Source of the DNA: Saccharicrinis sp963663905
GTDB taxonomy: Bacteria; Bacteroidota; Bacteroidia; Bacteroidales; Marinilabiliaceae
Assembly: GCA_963663905.2 (NCBI GenBank)
Contig: OY760657.1
Location: 1,922,001-1,986,000 of the forward strand
Direction: 5' to 3'
Length of the DNA stretch: 64,000 nt
The notes beneath the pieces are model-generated. The model was given only the letters and a program-made list of their open reading frames with translations. It did no database searches and was not told where the DNA came from. The translations under genes and the position numbers were made by a program. Below, in pieces: positions 46,255 through 53,614 of this stretch (its first letter is position 1; each line of letters opens with the position of its first letter).

Positions 46255-46839
46255 TTATTTAGTTTGTTTTAAGGCTTTTTTTAACCAATTGGGGATAGGG
46301 CTTTCTGGCAATGGAACTTTGGCGTATGGAGTACTAGATAAACTATTTACTCTGCCATGTGGAACTTCGCGGTGGCATTCCCAACAGGTTCGGTCTTCTC
46401 TGTTTGTATGAAATTCAGGTTGAATTGTGTTCATCTTTATATCGGTAACTAAATCAGTATGGCACCTGATACAGTTTTGTTGCACTACCTCTTTACCTGC
46501 ATCTTTAATCTGTATAACCTGTGGCTCTTCTCTTAAAGTGAAAATTGTAGCATGACGCATACCATCTTTGGCTTTAAAGTAATACTTGTTAACCACATTG
46601 TTGTGCGGTACATGGCAATCATTACACGAGGCATTTTCACGGTGTGAGCTATGGCTCCAGGTAGCATATTGAGGTGCCATAATATGACAGTTGACACAAG
46701 TTTTGGGGGAATCAGACAAATAAGAAGGAGCATTGGATGTATAGACTATAAAGGCAAAAAGACCTGAAAATATAGCTATACTGATAATAACAGTTGCCAT
46801 CCATTTTTCAGGGGGGATAATCTTTTTAATTAGGTTCAT
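46255..46839 (-). CDS. nrfH: Cytochrome c quinol dehydrogenase NrfH
   Basis: A 194-residue NapC/NirT-family protein: one membrane helix (about 14-34) and four haem motifs, CVNCH (48-52), CNDCH (72-76), CIRCH (123-127) and CWECH (152-156). NrfH oxidises menaquinol and passes electrons to NrfA, to which it binds as a membrane anchor. It is the first gene of the nrfHA operon, preceded by a perfect 18-bp palindrome that is a likely regulator site. Confidence 0.96.
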   Translation of the reverse strand: MNLIKKIIPPEKWMATVIISIAIFSGLFAFIVYTSNAPSYLSDSPKTCVNCHIMAPQYATWSHSSHRENASCNDCHVPHNNVVNKYYFKAKDGMRHATIFTLREEPQVIQIKDAGKEVVQQNCIRCHTDLVTDIKMNTIQPEFHTNREDRTCWECHREVPHGRVNSLSSTPYAKVPLPESPIPNWLKKALKQTK

Positions 46840-46905
46840 AGATTTACAGATTTATTTTCATTCAATTAATAGTTTATTAAATATAATATTTGGAGTTGTA
46901 GTAAT

Positions 46906-46923
46906 TTGTAACAATTGTTACAA
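46906..46923. promoter_or_regulatory. Perfect 18-bp palindrome upstream of nrfH
   Basis: ttgtaacaattgttacaa is fully self-complementary and lies 67 bp before the nrfH ATG. The TGTnA-type half-sites resemble those of the CRP/FNR superfamily (including nitrosative-stress regulators of the HcpR type). It is in the shared region with the divergent PepSY gene. Confidence 0.6.
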
Positions 46924-47150
46924 GTGTTCAATAAATATGTTACTACTATTGTTAAAACTTTAGATTTAGATTACAATTGGATCTTAAGATATGTTAATAA
47001 AAGTTAATAATCAAAATAAATAACATTATTATAGTGAGTTACGTGCATAAGTATTGATTTTTATTAAATAAAAATAAGCTAATTGAAATATGGATAAACT
47101 TCCCCAAAAAAAGACTTTACTATATAAAAAAACTGCATAAATGGCCAGGA

Positions 47151-48620
47151 TTGATTATTTCTTTTCTTTTGTTGTATTATGCTGTTTCCGGAATTATAAT
47201 GAATCATAGGGAAGGAGTAGCTTCTTTAGATGTGAGTAGAAATTGGATGCCGGAGGAATTTCACTATCAGAACTGGAATAATGCAGCGCTTAAAGGAAAT
47301 TTGGTTATTACCAGCGATAGTATTCTTTTATTTGGTAATATCGGTGTTTGGGTAAGTGATTCTGCCTTTATAAATTATCGTTCGTTAAATAAAGGATTCC
47401 CCAAAGGTACTGACAATCGAAAAGTATTTGATCTTCATAAAAGTAAAGATGGTAATTTATATGCTGCAACTCAATCCGGTTTATATGCATATGATGTAAT
47501 GACAAAAGGATGGGAGAAGATAGACTTGAATGCAGATATAAAACGTTTTGTGGCCATAGAAAGTGTGGGTGATACATTATATGTATTAAACCGGTCGTAT
47601 TTATATAAAGGCTTATCAAAAGGAGTGGATAGTAAGTTAAGTAAAGTGCAGTTAAAACAACCACCTTTTTATAAAAATCAAGTATCCTTATTTGAAACCA
47701 TCTGGCAGATTCATTCAGGAGAGATATTTGGATTACCAGGAAGGTTATTTGTGGATTTATTGGGTGTAGTCACTATCGTTTTATCTGTTACCGGAATTAT
47801 TTTTTTCTTTTTTCCGGGGTGGATCAAACGAAGAAAGTGGAAACAAAATAATACTTCGAACCTGATAAAAATAAATAAATGGTCTCTGAAATGGCATAAT
47901 AAAACAGGTGCATGGTTATTTGTTCCGTTGATATTATTGTTTTTTACAGGCATGTTTCTTCGCCCACCATTATTAATTGCCATAGCAAAAGCAAAGATAG
48001 CTCCAATAAAGTATTCTCATTTGGATCAGTGCAATCCATGGTATGATAAACTTCGGGATTTAAAATATGATGCCGATAAGGATTTGTTTTTGTTGGCGAC
48101 ATCTGAAGGAATGTTTCACTTTAACATGGAGGATTTAGCTCCGGTTCCGTTTGAAATTCAACCTCCGGTTAGTGTAATGGGGATAAATGTTTTAGAACCA
48201 TTTAAAAATGGATCTTATATAATTGGCTCGTTTAGTGGTTTATTTCTGTGGCATCCTTCTCATCCGGAAGTTTATAATTATGCACAGGGAAAATTACATA
48301 AAGAGCAAAATTCAGGCAGACCAATTGGTGATTACAAAATTACAGGATTAATTAACTCTCCCGATCATCAGCAGTATATGGTAGATTATGATAAAGGTAT
48401 CATTCCGTTGTATCATGAAAAAGAATTTCCAGCAATGCCTGATAATGTAATTAAAAAATCAAAAATGTCGTTATGGAATTTGTGTTTGGAAATACATACA
48501 GGAAGGTTCTTTCGATTTTTATTAAGTGATTTTTACATACTCTTAGTACCTCTATCAGGTTTAGTAAGCATTCTGGTTGTAATGAGTGGATATTTGTTAT
48601 GGAAAAAACGAAAGAAATAA
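47151..48620 (+). CDS. PepSY-domain membrane protein, likely frameshifted at its 5' end
   Basis: Up to 489 residues from a TTG at 47151, with helices at about 2-15, 205-224, 255-272 and 460-482, as in PepSY-associated membrane proteins, sometimes linked to iron or haem reduction. The frame is open further upstream and encodes RLYYIKKLHKWPG just before, the family's usual opening. An ATG at 47090 in another frame reads MDKLPQKK; removing one base in the CCCCAAAAAAA run (47103-47113) would give MDKLPKKRLYYIKKLHKWPG, an ideal start. So a one-base insertion or a sequencing error is likely. It is divergent from nrfHA. Confidence 0.75.
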   Translation: MIISFLLLYYAVSGIIMNHREGVASLDVSRNWMPEEFHYQNWNNAALKGNLVITSDSILLFGNIGVWVSDSAFINYRSLNKGFPKGTDNRKVFDLHKSKDGNLYAATQSGLYAYDVMTKGWEKIDLNADIKRFVAIESVGDTLYVLNRSYLYKGLSKGVDSKLSKVQLKQPPFYKNQVSLFETIWQIHSGEIFGLPGRLFVDLLGVVTIVLSVTGIIFFFFPGWIKRRKWKQNNTSNLIKINKWSLKWHNKTGAWLFVPLILLFFTGMFLRPPLLIAIAKAKIAPIKYSHLDQCNPWYDKLRDLKYDADKDLFLLATSEGMFHFNMEDLAPVPFEIQPPVSVMGINVLEPFKNGSYIIGSFSGLFLWHPSHPEVYNYAQGKLHKEQNSGRPIGDYKITGLINSPDHQQYMVDYDKGIIPLYHEKEFPAMPDNVIKKSKMSLWNLCLEIHTGRFFRFLLSDFYILLVPLSGLVSILVVMSGYLLWKKRKK

Positions 48621-48628
48621 CCCCCCCC
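48621..48628 (+). repeat. C8 tract
   Basis: Eight C directly after the PepSY stop codon, marking the left boundary of the inserted repeat region. Confidence 0.6.
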
Positions 48629-48658
48629 AGTAGGCTCGGATATATCACGGTTGTTAGG

Positions 48659-48683
48659 CGGATTTAGCAGAGCGCAATCCGTG
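48659..48683. repeat. REP-like end, left
   Basis: cggatttagcagagcgcaat followed by ccgtg; its arms cggatt/aatccg form a hairpin. It is the inverted counterpart of 49143-49170, so the two flank the RAYT remnant. Confidence 0.65.
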
Positions 48684-48828
48684 CAATAAGTGTGCTGTAA
48701 ATCATATACAGGGGTTTGGATTGAAAGATTTTATCACTTGAGATAAGAACTAAGGATTTGTAATCCGGTCAGTAATTATATTAATATTTTGTTATTTTTA
48801 TCAGATATAAAATACCAACTCATAACCT

Positions 48829-48990
48829 ATGTCTGATAAATACAAAATATTCGATAATCAAGCAGCATACTTTATTACCATGACTACAGTGGCCAGAATA
48901 GATATTTTTACTCGCAAGAATCATAATACGCTCATTGGTGAATCGTTTTAATATGGTCAGCAGAATAAAGGGTTAGAGGTTAATGAATGA
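48829..48990 (+). pseudogene. Remnant of REP-associated tyrosine transposase (RAYT, IS200-like)
   Basis: An intact frame of 40 codons (48829-48951) reads KYKIFDNQAAYFITMTTVARIDIFTRK, close to the conserved N-terminus of RAYT proteins (KYKxxDxxAxYFxTxTVVxxxDxFTRK). After the stop, the same frame continues YGQQNKGLEVNE, matching the family's next block, then another stop. The HUH catalytic histidines and the tyrosine are missing. It is a decayed transposase between inverted REP-like ends. Confidence 0.75.
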
Positions 48991-49142
48991 ATATTTTTAG
49001 GTGCAAGGAGCAATGAGACAGGTATAAGAGCTGGATTTAAATAATCAGTAAATAAACCCGGATTACAAATCCTAGCCACTTTTACAAAGAGTTATATTGT
49101 TTTAAGTTGAGATAATTTGTCATATTTACATGATCTAAATTT

Positions 49143-49170
49143 CACGGATTGCGCTGCGCTAAATCCACGC
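49143..49170. repeat. REP-like end, right
   Basis: cacggattgcgctgcgctaa followed by atccacgc, the reverse complement of the left end with few changes. Just inside it, cccggattacaaatcc near 49070 is inverted relative to aggatttgtaatccgg near 48755. Confidence 0.65.
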
Positions 49171-49179
49171 GAACGTGGG

Positions 49180-49295
49180 GGTTCTTTCGATTTTTATTGA
49201 GTGATTTTTACATACTCATTGTACTTCTATCAGGTTTAGTAAGCATTCTGGTTGTATTGAGTGGATATTTGATATGGAAAAAACGAAAGAAATAA
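49180..49295 (+). repeat. Duplicated 3' tail of the PepSY gene
   Basis: 116 bp match 48505-48620 (end of the PepSY gene including its stop codon) with only a few substitutions, several of them conservative or silent, so the copy was under coding constraint for a time. The two copies bracket the 559-bp RAYT region. Confidence 0.85.
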
Positions 49296-49329
49296 AACCA
49301 TAATCATTACTTCATCTTCATTTTAAATT

Positions 49330-49337
49330 TAATTTTG
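49330..49337 (+). promoter_or_regulatory. -7-like element TAATTTTG before the mrfA-like gene
   Basis: Matches TAnnTTTG, 21 bp before the ATG at 49359. No good -33 box; moderate support only. Confidence 0.35.
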
Positions 49338-49358
49338 TAGTTCTGTTGAAAAAAGTGA

Positions 49359-52055
49359 ATGATGAGTAAGGCTATTTCCCGTATTATTTCAAAACATAAT
49401 GAACGAATTATTGCAACCCGAAGCATTAACGAACGAAAAGCACAGTTTGTAGAAGCTCCTGAGCAATTACATCCTGAATTGCAAAACTGGATGAAACAAA
49501 ACGGGTACAATCAGCTTTATTCACACCAGGCTGAAATGTTTGAGAAAGCACGTGCCGGAAAAAGCGTGGTAATAACCACAGGTACAGCAAGTGGTAAATC
49601 ATTATCGTTTTATCTTCCGGTGGTTCAACGCATACTGGATAATCCCGCACGTAGAGCCATATTTATTTATCCAACAAAAGCCTTAACCAAAGATCAATAT
49701 CGTAACATAAAGGAATTTGTTGCCTTTTTTGGTGAAAACAGGATTCAGGCCGGTGTTTATGATGGTGATACATCACCCAATGAACGTAGTAGAATACGTG
49801 AGCAAGCCAATATTATTCTGACCAACCCCGATATGCTGAATGCCGGTTTTTTGCCCAATCATAATAAGTATGGTTTTGCGCATATATTTGCTAACCTCGA
49901 TACCATAGTTATTGATGAATTACATGCCTACAGAGGAGCCTTTGGTTCGCATGTTTCCAATGTATTCCGACGATTATTGAGAATATGCGATTATCACGGG
50001 AATAAGCCTCGGTTTTTATGTAGTTCGGCAACCATTGCCAATCCTCAGGAACTGGCAGAGAATGTTTGTCACACCCCCTTTGAAATAGTTGAGAATGATG
50101 GTTCACCGGCTCCGGCTAAACATATTCATTTCTTTCAGCCGGAATATTTGGAAGAAGCACAGCGAAAAAAAGCAGTTAGTGAAGAACTGAAAGTGATTCT
50201 CCCGGAGTTGATCTTTTCTGGAGTAAGATCCATTACCTTTTGCCAATCGCGCCGCGAATCCGAGGTAGTAACCAAGGAGAGTCGTGATATATTGGCTTCT
50301 GATCCTATGCAATACGGCATTAATATGGCCGATAAGATATCTGCGTACCGTGGAGGTTATACACCGTTGGAAAGAGCTCGTATTGAAAAGGATTTGGTTG
50401 ATGGTAATTTATTGGGAGTGGTATCTACCAATGCCTTGGAGTTAGGTATAGATATAGGTACCCTTGATGCCGTTATTATGGGAGGTTTTCCTGGAACCAG
50501 AGCCAGTTTTTGGCAGCAATTGGGTAGGGCAGGGCGAAGTGGTTCCGAAGCACATGCCATTGTAATGCTAAAGGAAAAACCCTTAGATCAGTTTGTAGGT
50601 AAAAATCCTGATTGGCTTTTAAATGCAGAATCAGAAAATGCCATTATTGATAAGGACAATCTCTATATTCAGTTATCGCATATACGGGCTGCATCGGCGG
50701 AGTTACCGCTGACGATTGATGATGTTGCTTCTTTTCCTGATTTAGGTGAGATAATTCCTTTATTGATTAAAGAAGGAGAATTAATAGAACAAAACAGCAC
50801 TTATCAGTGGAGTGGGGATATATCTCCAGCTCATGAAATAAGTTTAAGAAACATTACAGGAGACACTATTAAGGTAGTAGATGTAGAAAAGGAAGAAACC
50901 ATAACAATTGTAGACTTAGTTCAGGCAAAGAAAGAGTTTTATCCGGGTGCAATATATCTGCACGACAGTGTTCAATATAAATCGCTGGATCTGGATTTAG
51001 AAAGCAAGACAGCATCTGTAAAAGAAGTATTTTCAAATTACTATACTGAACCACACAAACCCGGAAATATTTCCATATTGGTTGAGCATGAACACGAAAA
51101 AGAGCATCGTATCAATCGTTTCTTTGGAGATGTGAGGGTAACGGTTTTAATATCCGGATTTAAGATGATAGAGTTTAATACACATCAGAATCTTGGATAT
51201 ACAGACCTTGCAGAGATTCTTAAAACACAAATGGAAACGGAGGCTTGCTGGATAGAGATACCCGATAATGTGGTCAGAACATTTGTGGCAACAGGTAAAG
51301 CACCTGCTTTAGAACCTGAAGCACCAGCCGCCAAAGTTCCCCGGTTTGATTATAGTGAAGGATTGGTGCATTGCCTTAAAGCTGCTGCATCGATGCGTGT
51401 TATGGCTACAGAAAATGATTTAGGGGGTGAGATATTTTCCTTTGTTGATGATGAAACAAAACGAACCAAATATGCAGTTGTTCTTTATGATAGTTATCCG
51501 GGAGGATTAGGTTTTTCTGAAAAGGTTTTTGAATATCTGGATCAGATTATTCAAAGTGCAGGAACCTTTGTAAAGAATTGTAGTTGTAAAAATGGTTGTC
51601 CGGTTTGCGTTGGTGATCATCGTGTTGATAAGAGCTTAATTCTTTGGGCACTTCGTAATTTTTATAAGGAATTACTTTCTCCAATGTCTGGAATCATAGG
51701 AGAGAGATTAAATCGAGGAGATCAAACTTCTTTACCAAAGATGAAATGGATGGATGTAAAAAAGAACTGGAGTGAGTTATTATTGCGATTTAATCAGGAG
51801 GATAGATTTGGTGCTAAATTTTTAAAGGAGGTATCCAATGTAGAGCAAACAGCTGAGACACTGGTTTTATATATGCCTCCAAGTATCCTAAAAATATCTA
51901 ATAATGAAACCGTACTTAAAGGATTAAAAGGTGAGTTTAATACAATTGTTGAAGTTCCTGAGCATTATACTCTAACATTACGAGCTGATAGTGATATTGA
52001 TTTTAGGAAAGAGTTGAAAATACGACGTATGATGGGAGGAGAGAAGGAGGAATGA
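49359..52055 (+). CDS. MrfA-type DEAD/DEAH helicase with DUF1998 (MZB) domain
   Basis: An 898-residue superfamily 2 helicase. Walker A TTGTASGKS (73-81), DEAH-like box IDELHAYRG (about 186), motif III LCSSATIANP, and motif VI QQLGRAGRSG are intact. The C-terminal DUF1998 region has the four-cysteine site CSCKNGCPVC, expected to bind zinc. Such helicases (Hrq1-like/MrfA) unwind DNA 3'-5'; Bacillus MrfA acts in mitomycin crosslink repair with the exonuclease MrfB. No MrfB-like gene is adjacent; the following gene encodes an unknown protein. Confidence 0.9.
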   Translation: MMSKAISRIISKHNERIIATRSINERKAQFVEAPEQLHPELQNWMKQNGYNQLYSHQAEMFEKARAGKSVVITTGTASGKSLSFYLPVVQRILDNPARRAIFIYPTKALTKDQYRNIKEFVAFFGENRIQAGVYDGDTSPNERSRIREQANIILTNPDMLNAGFLPNHNKYGFAHIFANLDTIVIDELHAYRGAFGSHVSNVFRRLLRICDYHGNKPRFLCSSATIANPQELAENVCHTPFEIVENDGSPAPAKHIHFFQPEYLEEAQRKKAVSEELKVILPELIFSGVRSITFCQSRRESEVVTKESRDILASDPMQYGINMADKISAYRGGYTPLERARIEKDLVDGNLLGVVSTNALELGIDIGTLDAVIMGGFPGTRASFWQQLGRAGRSGSEAHAIVMLKEKPLDQFVGKNPDWLLNAESENAIIDKDNLYIQLSHIRAASAELPLTIDDVASFPDLGEIIPLLIKEGELIEQNSTYQWSGDISPAHEISLRNITGDTIKVVDVEKEETITIVDLVQAKKEFYPGAIYLHDSVQYKSLDLDLESKTASVKEVFSNYYTEPHKPGNISILVEHEHEKEHRINRFFGDVRVTVLISGFKMIEFNTHQNLGYTDLAEILKTQMETEACWIEIPDNVVRTFVATGKAPALEPEAPAAKVPRFDYSEGLVHCLKAAASMRVMATENDLGGEIFSFVDDETKRTKYAVVLYDSYPGGLGFSEKVFEYLDQIIQSAGTFVKNCSCKNGCPVCVGDHRVDKSLILWALRNFYKELLSPMSGIIGERLNRGDQTSLPKMKWMDVKKNWSELLLRFNQEDRFGAKFLKEVSNVEQTAETLVLYMPPSILKISNNETVLKGLKGEFNTIVEVPEHYTLTLRADSDIDFRKELKIRRMMGGEKEE

Positions 52056-52114
52056 GGTGTTTTGATTATTGAAGTTATGAGATATTTTTTTATATTGGGT
52101 TTAAATTTAGGCAG

Positions 52115-53392
52115 ATGCCAAATTCATTTGTTACCAAACCTAATTTTATGGCAAATAAAAAAAATAAAAGAAAATCTTGTGTTTCGCAAAAAATATCTAA
52201 AAGCAAATACAATAATGAATTAAAATCCAAAATGTACAGTGTGGTTAAAGCCGCAAAAGCTGAGGAGGCATATCGATTAATTCCCAAGAAAGAATTTGAT
52301 ATGCTATATTTAATGGGAATGAAACCAATTGCTATTTTACCATCTGACGGACAAGATATTCCTTCCTTTTTTTTAAAACAAATTAAAAATTTAACATATT
52401 CTTTTTTAAAAAATGAGAAATTCTGTTTTTATGAAAACGGCCCTGAAATTTCTTTATATGACTATTATTTAGTAGGCGAACCATTGCGTTTTCTTCTTCG
52501 GAATCTTAGTGATACTACTCGGAATAAAGATTTAATTTTAAAGGGATTTGAATTGTTTATGAATTACACAAATCTGCAAAATGAACCGGGTAAAGCTGCT
52601 CGTTATCTGGCCGATTTGCTGACTATGAAACTAAGTGCTTTTAGTTTTGGATATACTATATTTCAATTTGATTTTTGTCAAACAAAATCTCTTTATCCTA
52701 CTATTTTCAATTGCTATTATGTGAAAATTGTTTTTACAGAACGTAGTAAGGTGTCACTTAATAATCATACTCGTGAAGTTTATAAAGTTGGCTATCCTGT
52801 AGATAACAATGTAGTTTGGATGACAACCAATCCTTCTAAGTTAGGAATTGAGTCTAATTTTGCCGATTTAGAGATTGATATTTATATTCAAAAACATGCC
52901 ATTCAACGACTTTATGAACGACTGGATTGTATGGAAAAGTTTGTTATTCATTTATATCTGTTGGAAAGTTTGCTTTGTTTTACTATTGGTAATAACAGGA
53001 AAGGTCAGAAGCTTATAGAATTTAAATCCGGCGATATTAAACTTGGTTATTTAGCTTATGAATACGTAGAGGGTGTGGTAGTTATTACCACTTTTTTACT
53101 ATTGACAAATAATGGAACACCCGAGGGAGATCGTTTGCAGGAAGTATTAGGCATGCAGAAATTGGATAAGCAATATCTGGGAATTGATAAGTTAAAGAAT
53201 CTGGTTTTTTCTGATATCGTTGAAAACAAACAAATATATGATCTGTTTAGGGATGCAGGATGTGCAAATTTGTTTGAAATACCTAAAGATCAGTTTGTTA
53301 AAATTGATGAAAATAAAGAATTAGCCTCAAGGTTATCAGAATACTTACAAATAGAAGCTGATGTTTACGCAGATGCCACAGTTCAGGTTTAA
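52115..53392 (+). CDS. Unknown 425-residue cytoplasmic protein next to the helicase
   Basis: 425 residues, or 414 from Met12 at 52148. The N-terminal 45 residues are very basic (MANKKNKRKSC, KISKSKYNN). The rest is mixed alpha/beta with a KHAIQRLYERLD segment around residue 263 and VVVITTFLLLTNNGTPEGDRL around 330. No signal peptide, membrane helix or recognised domain; I cannot assign a family. It starts 59 bp after the helicase stop in the same direction, so co-transcription is likely and a DNA or RNA role is conceivable, by inference only. Confidence 0.65.
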   Translation: MPNSFVTKPNFMANKKNKRKSCVSQKISKSKYNNELKSKMYSVVKAAKAEEAYRLIPKKEFDMLYLMGMKPIAILPSDGQDIPSFFLKQIKNLTYSFLKNEKFCFYENGPEISLYDYYLVGEPLRFLLRNLSDTTRNKDLILKGFELFMNYTNLQNEPGKAARYLADLLTMKLSAFSFGYTIFQFDFCQTKSLYPTIFNCYYVKIVFTERSKVSLNNHTREVYKVGYPVDNNVVWMTTNPSKLGIESNFADLEIDIYIQKHAIQRLYERLDCMEKFVIHLYLLESLLCFTIGNNRKGQKLIEFKSGDIKLGYLAYEYVEGVVVITTFLLLTNNGTPEGDRLQEVLGMQKLDKQYLGIDKLKNLVFSDIVENKQIYDLFRDAGCANLFEIPKDQFVKIDENKELASRLSEYLQIEADVYADATVQV

Positions 53393-53474
53393 GAACTATT
53401 ATTTGGTGCCTGGTTTTGTAGATAGTTTTTGGCTTATTAAACAGTTCATAAGAGTGTAAAGTGTGATTATCTAA

Positions 53475-53598
53475 GCTAAGGTCTCACACCCTTAGCTTAC
53501 TGATTATGCCCTTTCAGGGCATTAAAATGGTCAATATAATATTTTAACTACTAGTCCTGAAAGGACGTCATATATTAGCATAGGGTGTAAGCCCTATG
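53475..53598. repeat. REP doublet (BIME-like) of four hairpins
   Basis: Four short stems in series: gctaagg/ccttagc (53475-53496), atgccc/gggcat (53506-53522), gtcct/aggac (53554-53566), cataggg/ccctatg (53579-53598). The left half resembles the reverse complement of the right half, so it is an inverted pair. It is in the 222-bp gap between convergent genes and may also act as terminator. Confidence 0.7.
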
Positions 53599-53614
53599 CG
53601 TTTATTTCAACAAT

